Assembly: GCA_029260075.1 (NCBI GenBank) | Contig: JAJDDY010000069.1 | Span: 1-64,000 of the forward strand | Length of the DNA: 64,000 nucleotides | DNA from: Phycisphaerae bacterium | GTDB taxonomy: Bacteria; Planctomycetota; Phycisphaerae; UBA1845 | Direction of reading: 5' to 3' | In this document: in pieces, positions 26,132 to 34,465 of the stretch | How the letters are laid out: every line of letters starts with the position of its first letter | How positions within the stretch are numbered: position 1 is the first letter of the stretch | Notes under the pieces: model-generated | What the model saw: the letters and a program-made list of their open reading frames with translations, nothing else | Told to the model about the DNA's origin: nothing | The model's database searches: none | Made by a program: the position numbers and the translations under genes

Positions 26132-26364
26132 GCTTGGCCTCCGTCGCTTCCGGCGCCGGTCATGGATTCGGTCACGTCTGCATCCACGGGCCAGCAGTAC
26201 TTAACCGCCAGCGCCCACAGCGCCGCCGCCGCCATCGACACACACGCATGGTAGGCAAGCGTGATCGGCAGGAACCCAAACACAAGCCTCGAAGACTCCC
26301 ACCACCAGAAGTCTTGATGGACGATCGTCAGCAGCACGATCAAGACGTACACTGTATTCTTCAT
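26128..26364 (-). CDS. DUF3311-type small membrane protein paired with the SSS transporter
   Basis: A 78-residue protein with two membrane helices: YVLIVLLTIVHQDFWWWESS and LVFGFLPITLAYHACVSMAA. The phrase HQDFWWW followed by LVFGFLPITLAYH is the DUF3311 signature; this family is known as a small partner encoded just before sodium:solute symporters. It overlaps the flavin-enzyme gene upstream and the symporter gene downstream by four bases each, so the three are translationally coupled. Probably a structural or assembly subunit of the transporter. Confidence 0.85.
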   Translation of the reverse strand: MKNTVYVLIVLLTIVHQDFWWWESSRLVFGFLPITLAYHACVSMAAAALWALAVKYCWPVDADVTESMTGAGSDGGQA

Positions 26365-27620
26365 GCCGTAGCCATTCCTTCTGATCCCGTCGTCGCGGGC
26401 TGCGTCACGTGGTCACGCAAGACATCAAACACCTTACCCACATCGTTGTTGAACACGTCGCCGATCAAGAGACGAACGATGTGGTCGCGACATTCGGGGT
26501 GCGCCTTGTTGAACTTGGCGAAGCTGAACGAGCGATCGTAGTACACATGCACGAGTTGCTCAATCAACTGCATTCCCGCAGCCAGTCGAGGCCCGAACGA
26601 ACCCAAGCGGTCGCCGCTGAGATCGCCCGCTTGCAGCGCGTCATGGATCGCATCGGCTGCGAACTCTCCGCTCTTCAGAGCGAGAAAGACGCCGGATGAA
26701 TAGATCGGATCGAGAAAAGCGAACGCATCACCGATCAACACCCACCCGTCACCGGCGACGCGGCGGGCGCGGTAGGAAAAATCGCTAGTGACGAAAGCTT
26801 GACCGACGCGCTCGGCGTCTGCCAAGCGGCGCTCGATGCCCGGACAGTGGCCAATTTCCTCTTCCAACGTCGACAGCGGATCATCTCCGCGACCGGTGAA
26901 CAGATAAGACGGTGGGGCCACCACACCGATGCTCGTGAGGCCGTCGGGCAGTGGAATGAACCAGAACCATCCCTGACGATCGGCCGTCTGAATGATGATC
27001 GTGGCTCCGGCGTTTCGACCTTCGTCGCGTTTTGCGTTTTTGTAGTAGGCGTAGATGGCCCCGTTCTTCAACGTCTCATGCGGCTGACGAATTCCGAGCT
27101 GTCGCGCAAGCAGCGTCGACATACCGGACGCATCCACAACGACCTTGGCGCCGATCGCTTCTGTCGACCCGCGCGCGCCAATGTTCACGCCGACGGCGCG
27201 ATCGCCGTCGAAATTGACGCTCGATACGCGAACGCCCTCGCGCACTTCGGCGCCGTGTTGGCGGGCGTTATCGAGCATCATCTGATCGAATCGGTCACGA
27301 GGCACCTGCCACGTAACCGAGTGCGCACCCGGATCGCGATCGGTAAAGAAATATGGCTGAGAGTCTTTGCCCGAAGCCGACACGAACTGCACGCTCTCTT
27401 TGCGTGGGAAGTTCGCAGCCCCAAGCTTGTCCAACATGCCCAATCGTTGAAACGTGCTGTACGATTCCGGCATCAACGATTCACCAATGTGGTGTCGCGG
27501 CAGGCGATTGGCTTCGAGGATGAGCACGCGATGACCGTGATCCGCCAGCAGCGTACCGACCGTAGCGCCGGCCGGACCGCCACCGATGATGACCATGTCG
27601 TATTGATCAGGATTGGGCAT
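26361..27620 (-). CDS. FAD-dependent oxidoreductase with flavin-halogenase motifs
   Basis: 419 residues. The N-terminal Rossmann motif is GGGPAG at 13-18, followed by IGESLMPES (45-53). Two signatures point to the flavin-dependent halogenase branch of the geranylgeranyl-reductase superfamily: GWFWFIP at 217-223, which fits the WxWxIP motif, and FLDPIYSSG at 302-310, which fits FxxPxxSxG of phenol/pyrrole halogenases. A lysine in FPRKES (K74) is a candidate for the catalytic lysine. It starts immediately after the chorismate-lyase stop and overlaps DUF3311 by four bases. Halogenation of a 4-hydroxybenzoate-like phenol is the favoured role; a plain epoxidase or hydroxylase or a ring reductase is the alternative, since WxWxIP is sometimes kept in non-halogenating relatives. 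Confidence 0.75.
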   Translation of the reverse strand: MPNPDQYDMVIIGGGPAGATVGTLLADHGHRVLILEANRLPRHHIGESLMPESYSTFQRLGMLDKLGAANFPRKESVQFVSASGKDSQPYFFTDRDPGAHSVTWQVPRDRFDQMMLDNARQHGAEVREGVRVSSVNFDGDRAVGVNIGARGSTEAIGAKVVVDASGMSTLLARQLGIRQPHETLKNGAIYAYYKNAKRDEGRNAGATIIIQTADRQGWFWFIPLPDGLTSIGVVAPPSYLFTGRGDDPLSTLEEEIGHCPGIERRLADAERVGQAFVTSDFSYRARRVAGDGWVLIGDAFAFLDPIYSSGVFLALKSGEFAADAIHDALQAGDLSGDRLGSFGPRLAAGMQLIEQLVHVYYDRSFSFAKFNKAHPECRDHIVRLLIGDVFNNDVGKVFDVLRDHVTQPATTGSEGMATA

Positions 27621-28238
27621 CTACGAATCGTCCTTCATGCAGTCGGCTTGGTCTGACGCGTGACCACCGTACGACAAACCGGTGACGATTTCGAGCAGGG
27701 TGATCGCCGGCTTGCCGTCGCAGTGGATCGTTCCCACCCGGCCGTACAAATCACCGTCACCATCGCGATCAAACCCGGTGGGGAGCGCGCGACCGGCTGG
27801 AAAGCGCAGGAACCATTGCGGCTCGATCTGTCGTAGCACGTTTTCGGAAATCAAGATTTCGCCAAGCGGTCGGCGTTGGTCCACGATCGCGGAACGCACG
27901 GCGTTGGACATCAGGGCAAGGTCGATGCGGACTACACCAAACTCGACAACTCTATCCGTGGCGCCCAGCGTGAGCACTATGCTGCGCTGATATACCTGAC
28001 CCTGATGTAGATGTTGCAGCACCGTGAGCTGAGCGGGCGTTCCGTGAAACGCTTCGAGCGTGGTGGTCATGTGGTTTCGATGGACGAGAAGATCGCGCGC
28101 CGGCGCAGGAATTGCGTCCGGCGTAACGAGTTCCCAACATGCGGGCTCGCAATTCGGATCGACCAACCCGTCGGTGAGGCGGGAAAGGGTTTCGTCGAGG
28201 CGAACGACGTCTAATGGTTTGGACCCTGCGACGTTCAT
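27621..28238 (-). CDS. Chorismate pyruvate-lyase family protein (4-hydroxybenzoate synthase)
   Basis: 205 residues of the DUF98/UbiC-like chorismate pyruvate-lyase family, which converts chorismate into 4-hydroxybenzoate and pyruvate in the cytoplasm. Visible landmarks are HMTTTLEAFHG (56-66), an Arg in VYQRSIVL (R85) in the place of the substrate-binding Arg, VEFGVVRIDL (98-107) and RPLGEIL (123-129), whose Glu127 is the expected catalytic glutamate. The length is right for the family. It overlaps the radical SAM gene upstream by four bases and abuts the flavin-enzyme gene downstream. Since no ubiquinone genes surround it, a dedicated secondary-metabolite role is more likely than respiration. 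Confidence 0.82.
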   Translation of the reverse strand: MNVAGSKPLDVVRLDETLSRLTDGLVDPNCEPACWELVTPDAIPAPARDLLVHRNHMTTTLEAFHGTPAQLTVLQHLHQGQVYQRSIVLTLGATDRVVEFGVVRIDLALMSNAVRSAIVDQRRPLGEILISENVLRQIEPQWFLRFPAGRALPTGFDRDGDGDLYGRVGTIHCDGKPAITLLEIVTGLSYGGHASDQADCMKDDS

Positions 28239-29566
28239 GTATAACGAATATCTCGATGCTCGGGTTCGAAGAAACGCGGGAGCAGCGCATCGACGCGAAG
28301 CAATCCGTCGCGCGTTAGAGAAACTTGGTCACCTTCGATCGTCGCCCACCCCTGATCAACCAGCGACGCAAACGCCGAAGCGAACGCGTCAGTAATCTCC
28401 GTGGAGAACTTGTCTCGAAAGTACTTCGCGTCAATTCGCCCCAGTTTCAACTGAAGGATCATTTCACGAATCAGTCGCTGTCGGTCGGTCACGGGTAGCG
28501 CCCGCGCGATGGGCAACTCGCCTCGATCGAGCGCAGCCACGTAGTCGTCCCACTGGTCAAGGTTTTGAAAATGAACCCCGTCGAGGTATGAAAAAGAGGC
28601 GACGCCCGCGCCGATCATGTCCGCGCCGCGCCAGATTGAATCACGGTAGACGAATCGGCCATGGGTCGATGGTTTGACTACGGTATATGCACTCGATACG
28701 CGATACCCCGCCTTTTCAAACGTGCGAAATGCGTAGTCGACCCACGCACGCTTTGTCGACCAATCCGCGACGGACGGCGCCGCGTCGGACGTCTCGCGCG
28801 AAAAGACCGTGTTGAACGGTAGTTCCATCTGATAGACCGTGAGGCTGTCGGGTTCGAGTTCAAGCGTTCTGTCGACGGCCTCTTTCCACTTGGCTTCGGT
28901 ATCGCCCATCATGCCCGCGATCAAATCAATGTTGATCTGGTCAAAGCCCACCTCGCGTGCCCAGTCGTACGCACGAAAAATTTCCGGCGACTTGTGTGCC
29001 CGGCCGTTGAGTGCCAGGATGTCGTCATCGACGTGCTCGATACCCAGACTCAACCGCGTGACGCCGATTCTCTTGATGGCCTCGAGCTTCCCCTTCTTGA
29101 TCGTGCCCGGTTCACATTCGAACGTGACCTCTTTGGCTTGATCCCACGCCCAATGTTCGGCGATGCGACCGATCAGACGCTCAAGTTGTTCACTGGAAAG
29201 AAACGAAGGCGTGCCACCGCCGAAGTAGACGAACTCGAACTCCCGATCGCGCAGGGCGTTTCGCTCGGCATAGAGCGCCGTCTCGCGCGCCAACGCTTGG
29301 AGATACACGTCCACATCGCTCGAATTCTTCTCCGTGTAGACACGGAAATAGCAGAACTTGCACCGCTTGCGGCAAAAGGGAATGTGAAGGTACAGGCCGA
29401 CGGGGCGGGTGTCGCCGCCGACCTCAGATTCGTCAGCCTTCGTGTCCAGCGCCTTCAGCGCAGCCGGCGCGTGGTCCGTCGACCAGACCGAGTACGGCGG
29501 GTAGTTGGAGATGAAGTAACTTCCGACTTCCGTCTTGGCTGTATCGTCAACGATGTTCAACGCCAT
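28235..29566 (-). CDS. HemN/HemW-like radical SAM enzyme
   Basis: 443 residues. The radical SAM cluster is CRKRCKFC (C65, C69, C72), giving the CxxxCxxCxF form of HemN relatives, followed by VYFGGGTPS (113-121), FECEPGTI and a C-terminal HemN_C domain (QLKLGRIDAKYFRDKF onward). Besides coproporphyrinogen oxidase and the HemW chaperone, this family includes methyltransferases and cyclopropane-forming enzymes of natural-product pathways. It is the first gene of a four-base-overlap operon with the chorismate lyase, which argues for a pathway role and against heme synthesis. A 265-base gap without genes or repeats separates it from the alcohol dehydrogenase upstream. Confidence 0.85.
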   Translation of the reverse strand: MALNIVDDTAKTEVGSYFISNYPPYSVWSTDHAPAALKALDTKADESEVGGDTRPVGLYLHIPFCRKRCKFCYFRVYTEKNSSDVDVYLQALARETALYAERNALRDREFEFVYFGGGTPSFLSSEQLERLIGRIAEHWAWDQAKEVTFECEPGTIKKGKLEAIKRIGVTRLSLGIEHVDDDILALNGRAHKSPEIFRAYDWAREVGFDQINIDLIAGMMGDTEAKWKEAVDRTLELEPDSLTVYQMELPFNTVFSRETSDAAPSVADWSTKRAWVDYAFRTFEKAGYRVSSAYTVVKPSTHGRFVYRDSIWRGADMIGAGVASFSYLDGVHFQNLDQWDDYVAALDRGELPIARALPVTDRQRLIREMILQLKLGRIDAKYFRDKFSTEITDAFASAFASLVDQGWATIEGDQVSLTRDGLLRVDALLPRFFEPEHRDIRYT

Positions 29567-29831
29567 AGATCATCCTGCCTGATCATCGAGCCCATGCTAT
29601 CTCTTCGTACCGCCAACATGTACGTCGCGGGCTCGTCACCCAAGCCGAACCACCCGGCGCACATCGGACCGCTTGAAGCCACAAGAGCCGCGATAAGACA
29701 CCGTATGTACGCCCAGCCGAACCGAATCAGTATATCCGACGAACCACGTGTCTACTTTGTAACAAGCTGTCGAATGACCTCGGCGAGACCGTGCGCGATC
29801 ACCAGTGTCGCACAACTGCGTCGGATTCGCG

Positions 29832-31007
29832 TTAGCAGAGCGCCATACTATAGACTTGTAGTAAGTCGTCGGACGTTACCGGCGTGGGGTTGAACCGCGC
29901 CGTCCACTGCTCTGATGCTTCCACCGCAAGGGTCGGAAGCATGTCCGCTGGCACGTCGCAATCGCACAACCGCCGTGGCAACTCCGCTGCTTGCAACATC
30001 GACTCCACACGCACCGCCAACGCTTCCGCATCGACGCCCAGCAGGTCATAAGGATTGTCGCGGCCCCGCGAGTTGAATCTGATTACATGCGGCAGCATCA
30101 CCCCGACGGCCACACCATGCACGATGCCCAAGTGTGCTGTCAGTGGGTTGGCACAGGCGTGCGCCGCGCCGAGCATCGAGCGCTCGATGGCTGCACCGGC
30201 CAGGTGCGCGCCGAGTAGCATGTCCGACCGGGCATCGGCGTCGGTCGCGTTCTTGATCGACAGTTCGAACGAGCGATCGAGTCGCACCCACGCCTGACGC
30301 GTACACTCCAGCGACGAGTCGTTGCGCTTGGTTGTCGCCGCCGTTTCCACTGCGTGCGCGACCGCGTCGATGCTTGTCGCTGCTGCCACACCCCTCGGTT
30401 GCGTCTCGGTCAAATCCGGGTCGAGAATCGCTACGCGACAGGCTGCCTTCTTATCGCCGCAGGCCATCTTCTGATGCGTCGCTGGATCGCTAATCAATGC
30501 GAACGACTGCGCTTCGCTTCCCGTTCCTGCCGTGGTCGGTATGGCGATCATCGCGACCATAGGCTTGGTCGCCTTACCCACGCCCCAATAGTCCGCGATG
30601 CGCCCGCCGTTGGTGTAAAGAAAATTGATCCCCTTGGCGCAGTCCATCGAGCTGCCGCCGCCGAGTCCGACGAGCAAATCGATGTTGTGATGGTGCGCGA
30701 CAGCCACGCCGGCGTCGACATGTTTCGTGGTCGGATTCTCCTCGACGCCGTTGAACACGGTGACGATCATGCCCGCGTCGCTGAGCGAACGAACCGCACG
30801 CTCGACGTGGCCGGCACGCTCGATACCAGGGTCGGTGACCAACAGCACGCGCAACCCGCCTTCGGATTTCGCTTGCGCCCCAACTTGCTCAAGCGTCCCC
30901 GCGCCGAACAACACACGTGGGCGACTGTGTTTGAGGATTTCCGGCAGGGCGTCGACGACGCCTCCGGATGGATCGGGATCGGAACCTGCGGGTTGCGGTG
31001 CGCTCAT
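29832..31007 (-). CDS. Iron-containing (type III) alcohol dehydrogenase
   Basis: 391 residues. The NAD(P)-binding signature GGGSSMD (116-122) and the following PTTAGTGSE are diagnostic for the iron-dependent alcohol dehydrogenase family. Metal-ligand candidates are the Asp of ATSIDAVAHAVET, its His, and two His residues in GIVHGVAVGVMLPHVIRF. It should interconvert an alcohol and an aldehyde or ketone with NAD(P)H in the cytoplasm. ATG 31007 overlaps the stop of the aldehyde dehydrogenase by four bases (ATGA), so the two are translationally coupled and likely share an aldehyde intermediate. The open frame further upstream is ignored because it runs inside the dehydrogenase gene. Confidence 0.88.
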   Translation of the reverse strand: MSAPQPAGSDPDPSGGVVDALPEILKHSRPRVLFGAGTLEQVGAQAKSEGGLRVLLVTDPGIERAGHVERAVRSLSDAGMIVTVFNGVEENPTTKHVDAGVAVAHHHNIDLLVGLGGGSSMDCAKGINFLYTNGGRIADYWGVGKATKPMVAMIAIPTTAGTGSEAQSFALISDPATHQKMACGDKKAACRVAILDPDLTETQPRGVAAATSIDAVAHAVETAATTKRNDSSLECTRQAWVRLDRSFELSIKNATDADARSDMLLGAHLAGAAIERSMLGAAHACANPLTAHLGIVHGVAVGVMLPHVIRFNSRGRDNPYDLLGVDAEALAVRVESMLQAAELPRRLCDCDVPADMLPTLAVEASEQWTARFNPTPVTSDDLLQVYSMALC

Positions 31008-32425
31008 GCCGCCGACTCGGTCTGAAAAGCGCGTTGACGGTACAAGTGCTCGAACAGATTGCCCTCGTGCGGCTGATCCCAGCTCAGCTGCCACGTCGGA
31101 ATCGCACCGACGTTGAGTCGATCGATATTGGTAGACGCCATGAGCGATCGGCGTAATGCAGCGTCATTAGTAATAGCCGAAACGACGAGCGATGGACCGA
31201 TCGCATCCGCCATGTCGGCTGTTGGACATTCGACGACCGATGCGAAGGGGAACAGAAACTCGCGATTGACCAGCGGATGCTCTCGATCTTCGCACCACAC
31301 GGCGGTGGGCAGTAGGTAGGCGATGCGCCCATGCTGAACCAGTCGCGACGAACCACGAAGTTGCTCGGTGATGTCCGTCGCACCGTTGACGCGAAGATCA
31401 TTATCAATCACCGCCGACATGCTCTCGGCCATGGCACGATTGGCGAACGCCGCTACGGATGCGTTCGGATCGTCCACAGGAAGCGCTTCAACATCGGCGA
31501 AGCGTTTGGCCAACGCCTCGGCGATCGCTTGACCATGTCGCGGTGTCCACACCGCCGATGCGTTGATGCACGATCGACCGCCGTTGGCGGCGATGGATGT
31601 CGCGATGAGATCCAGGTGTCGAGACCAGTCGTCGGCCAAGTCGTCCCCAAGAATAATCTTCGAATAGCCCGGGCCGTGAATCTCAACACGCGGATCGTGC
31701 TTCCAAGGATCGGTTGTGGCTGATCCGCCGAACAGCATCGACCGATTCGTCGATCGCAGTAGCTCGCCAGCGCCCGCGTGGTCGGTGGGATAGAAACCGA
31801 ACGCCTCACGCGGCAGGCCGGCGGCGACGAGCGATTCGATAATCCGCAGCGGTGTCCATGGTTCTTCGCGGCCGGGCTTGAGCACGATCGGTGCCTTAAG
31901 TGCGATCGCAGGTAACCAAAGGCCATGCACACCGGGCGAGTTGCTCGGAAGCACCGCACCAAACACGCGTCCCTCGCGAAAAAAGCTCAGCGACCGACCC
32001 TCGTGTGTTCCATATCCCTTATCGATAATGTCGAGATCGAACCCTCGCGTCAGCCCGGCGATGATGACGTCCATATCCGCCAGCACGCGACGAATTTTGT
32101 CGGCGTTGGATCGGCAATACGAAACCGGCATTCCCGTCGTGGCTGATATCTGACGAATGTAATCGTCGAACGATTGCGTTTCATTCCCGCAAGGCAGCCT
32201 GCCGGTCATGAAGAGATCGGCGGCCTTCTTCGCCATCGACAGAATCTCACGCACCGTCAGCGATTCGAGAACCGTGTCATCCATGCGGTGTACGTCGCGC
32301 ACGATCATGCCAACGTTGACCTGACTGACCTCAGCCACAGGCTCGCCGGTGGCGTGGTGAAGCAGCGTCGTATGGCCCACGCTTGTGTAAGCCTTGCCGA
32401 ATCGTAGGGCTGGTATGTGAAGCAC
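31004..32425 (-). CDS. Aldehyde dehydrogenase family protein, probably acyl-CoA reductase
   Basis: 473 residues with an aldehyde-dehydrogenase fold. The catalytic Cys lies in NGGRSCINAS (C286), the cofactor region is VLPSNSPGVHG and VLKPGREEPWTP (K183). The usual ELGG glutamate motif is replaced by EIHGPGYSKI, which resembles the GPGN-type motif of CoA-acylating dehydrogenases, so reduction of an acyl-CoA or acyl adenylate to the aldehyde is likely (inference). The start is GTG 32425 with AAGGAAA six bases upstream. Between an AMP-forming ligase upstream and an alcohol dehydrogenase overlapping downstream it completes an acid-to-alcohol reduction set. Confidence 0.82.
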   Translation of the reverse strand: MLHIPALRFGKAYTSVGHTTLLHHATGEPVAEVSQVNVGMIVRDVHRMDDTVLESLTVREILSMAKKAADLFMTGRLPCGNETQSFDDYIRQISATTGMPVSYCRSNADKIRRVLADMDVIIAGLTRGFDLDIIDKGYGTHEGRSLSFFREGRVFGAVLPSNSPGVHGLWLPAIALKAPIVLKPGREEPWTPLRIIESLVAAGLPREAFGFYPTDHAGAGELLRSTNRSMLFGGSATTDPWKHDPRVEIHGPGYSKIILGDDLADDWSRHLDLIATSIAANGGRSCINASAVWTPRHGQAIAEALAKRFADVEALPVDDPNASVAAFANRAMAESMSAVIDNDLRVNGATDITEQLRGSSRLVQHGRIAYLLPTAVWCEDREHPLVNREFLFPFASVVECPTADMADAIGPSLVVSAITNDAALRRSLMASTNIDRLNVGAIPTWQLSWDQPHEGNLFEHLYRQRAFQTESAA

Positions 32426-32458
32426 GTGCGTTTCCTTATTGCATGTAGTGGCGATGAT

Positions 32459-32842
32459 TCAGATACCGGTAATTATGAAGCTGTACTCAGTCGCCTTGTA
32501 GCCGAAAACCAAGGCACCTATAAAGGTGGCTTGGCCCACAAAAATCGCCAGCGTATTGTTCCGCAATATGCCCACGATAGTAAGGACCAATGAATAGGGC
32601 ACGCAGCCTAGAGCAAGCGAGCGGGCAACGTTGCAAACGAGCCATCCCGAGAACACAAGGTTCGCGGCCTGCACGCTAGTCGGGCGGATGATCCCGCCTC
32701 CCTGCAGGTCCATGATCTCCAGGTTGTTGGTCATGAGCGAAACTTTGAACCAAATCAATGCTGCGAACCCTGTGACTGTGGCTGCGATAGGCGGAACGAG
32801 CCACCTCGTCGCTACTCTACGGACTGTCCTAGTCTCATTCAT
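32459..32842 (-). CDS. Hypothetical membrane protein
   Basis: 127 residues with three to four predicted membrane helices: VPPIAATVTGFAALIWFKVS (16-35), ANLVFSGWLVCNVARSLALG, VPYSLVLTIVGILRNNTLAI and FVGQATFIGALVFGYKATEY. No family was recognised. It lies 33 bases upstream of the aldehyde dehydrogenase on the same strand and may be cotranscribed with it. A family A palindrome separates it from the acid ligase upstream. Its role is unknown. Confidence 0.6.
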   Translation of the reverse strand: MNETRTVRRVATRWLVPPIAATVTGFAALIWFKVSLMTNNLEIMDLQGGGIIRPTSVQAANLVFSGWLVCNVARSLALGCVPYSLVLTIVGILRNNTLAIFVGQATFIGALVFGYKATEYSFIITGI

Positions 32843-32876
32843 GTAACCAACGGTATCGAAACGGGAACAATCTAAG

Positions 32877-33000
32877 AGAGTGCTCGAGAAGGCGTGCTTC
32901 GAACTGAGACGCGACCGTCAGGGAGCGGTGTTCGCACTTGAAGCCGGACCGCTTCCTGACGGGCGCGGTGCTGAAAGCGACGTCATGAACACGTTCTAAG
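32877..33000. repeat. Family A palindrome, copy 7
   Basis: Starts GAGTGCTCGAGAAGGCGTGC; arms GAACTGAGACGCGACCGTCA and CTTCCTGACGGGCGCGG; ends TGAACACGTTCTAAG. It sits between the acid ligase (ending 33054) and the small membrane protein, so it may split one operon into two. Confidence 0.8.
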
Positions 33001-33053
33001 CCAGTTTCTACGCCCGCGCGGACTCGTGTCCATCGCCGCATCCTTTAGTGCCG

Positions 33054-34154
33054 CTAATACACCCCCTCCACAATCGGTTTCGCGAATCCGGAAAACGGTC
33101 GCACGTCGGCAATGCCGTCCCAAGGCCAGCGATCACACGGTGGACAGCGAACGCCTTCGTCGCGCTCCAGGAATCGCGGTAAGAAGAACTCTTTCGTGAG
33201 CGTCGTCAGTCGCGTTCGACCCAGTGCGCCGTATTCCGCAAGTTGATCCGTATTGTCCGGGTCGACCACTTCCATCATCGCCCGTGGGCTTGGGGCGTGA
33301 TAGATAATGCTGTAGTTGTCCACCGGGTCGAACGGTTTGTGGCACGCAAGACCCATAAGCGTGTTGCCATAGGTCGGCACAAAGTCGATCGCACCTTCCA
33401 ACAGTTCCTCGCGTGCGAATCGATGGAACTGAGCGGTAAGCTGAGTGCCACCGCAGAACACGCCTTTGATGCCCATGCGCTTCAGCGATACGCGATCGCA
33501 CAGGGCTTCGAGCAGTTTCGGTGTCGTGAACAAGCATTGAATATTTTCATGAGCCCGCAGTAGCGTCAGCCCCTGATTGACCACGTGGTCGCGGTATTCA
33601 TACATCAGGTCCATGCGGCCGCTCTTGATCAGCTTGACGACCCAGCGCGGATCCATATCGACGGTAAAGCAGATGCCGCCTCGATGTTGACAAAGATGCT
33701 CGACGGCCAAACGGAGTCGGCGCGGGCCCGATGGACCGAGCATCAGCCAATCGGTTCCCTTGGGGAAACATTCATCCGAGAGGGATTCACTGAAGAGTTC
33801 GTAATCAATACGAAAGTCGTCGATGTTGATACGCGCCTTAGGCACGCCCGTGCTTCCACCGGTTTCGAACACGAACACCGGTCGGTCGGCTAGGCCCTTG
33901 GGCACCCATTGACGAACGGGACCGCCGCGAAGCCATTCGTCTTCGAAGGGCTCGAACTTACCCAGATCGTCGTAGCAGTTGACCTCGCGACGTGGATCCC
34001 AGCTAAGCTTCGAGGCATAGTCAAGCCAAAACGGGCAGCCCGTCTTCGGGTCGAAATGCCATTGAACAATCTCGCGCGTGTGCTCATCGAGACGCTTCTT
34101 GGCGGCGGCGACGCGCTGGGCGAGTGATGATGAGGTTTGTTCTGCCACAGTCAA
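33054..34154 (-). CDS. AMP-forming acid ligase (LuxE/PaaK-like)
   Basis: 366 residues. The ATP/AMP-binding loop ETGGSTGVPKAR lies at 97-108, and the later FVPTYGNTLMG is in the place of the family's YG-T-E motif. The protein is short (acyl-CoA synthetases have 430-550 residues) and seems to lack much of the C-terminal domain, as in LuxE-type acyl-protein synthetases. It probably activates a carboxylic acid as adenylate for transfer to CoA, a carrier or directly to the dehydrogenase. Start TTG 34154 with an AGGA seven bases upstream. Substrate unknown; 4-hydroxybenzoate or a fatty acid are the options. Confidence 0.78.
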   Translation of the reverse strand: MTVAEQTSSSLAQRVAAAKKRLDEHTREIVQWHFDPKTGCPFWLDYASKLSWDPRREVNCYDDLGKFEPFEDEWLRGGPVRQWVPKGLADRPVFVFETGGSTGVPKARINIDDFRIDYELFSESLSDECFPKGTDWLMLGPSGPRRLRLAVEHLCQHRGGICFTVDMDPRWVVKLIKSGRMDLMYEYRDHVVNQGLTLLRAHENIQCLFTTPKLLEALCDRVSLKRMGIKGVFCGGTQLTAQFHRFAREELLEGAIDFVPTYGNTLMGLACHKPFDPVDNYSIIYHAPSPRAMMEVVDPDNTDQLAEYGALGRTRLTTLTKEFFLPRFLERDEGVRCPPCDRWPWDGIADVRPFSGFAKPIVEGVY

Positions 34155-34229
34155 AATTCGTCCTTCTTTCTCGACAAACTATTAACTTACGTGCGGTCCA
34201 TTGACTCATTGGGTGACGCATGGCCCCAC

Positions 34230-34440
34230 AGAGCGTATGCATAGGACCGCTGCGAACCGAGCCGCGACCGTAAGGGGGCGGTCTGACTTTTCCGCCAAGA
34301 ACCCCTCCCTTACGGTCGCGGCTCGTTCGACGAAACCCTTCCTAGGCCGTCGAAGGCGCGGTCGGTAGCACGAGCTTCCGATCCCTGCACTACCGCAAAC
34401 CAGCTAACTGGATCACCGGCTGGAAGCCGCGCCACACAAG
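34230..34440. repeat. Family A palindrome, copy 8, with an adjacent family C motif
   Basis: Arms GAACCGAGCCGCGACCGTAA and CCCTTACGGTCGCGGCTCG form a nearly perfect stem. A family C motif (GGATCACCGGCTGGAAGCC) follows at 34409-34428. These repeats take up most of the 311 bases between the acid ligase and the propeller gene; nothing else is visible there. Confidence 0.75.
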
Positions 34441-34465
34441 ATCGTCGGCGGTCGCCGACGATATG

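Noticed and set aside
28994-29893. 299-codon plus-strand frame at the start of the radical SAM gene
   Set aside because: Overlaps the conserved cysteine cluster on the other strand and has no domain of its own.
29832-34154. Bioluminescence (lux) operon
   Set aside because: Ligase and reductase resemble LuxE/LuxC in role, but there is no luciferase and the dehydrogenase is not LuxC.
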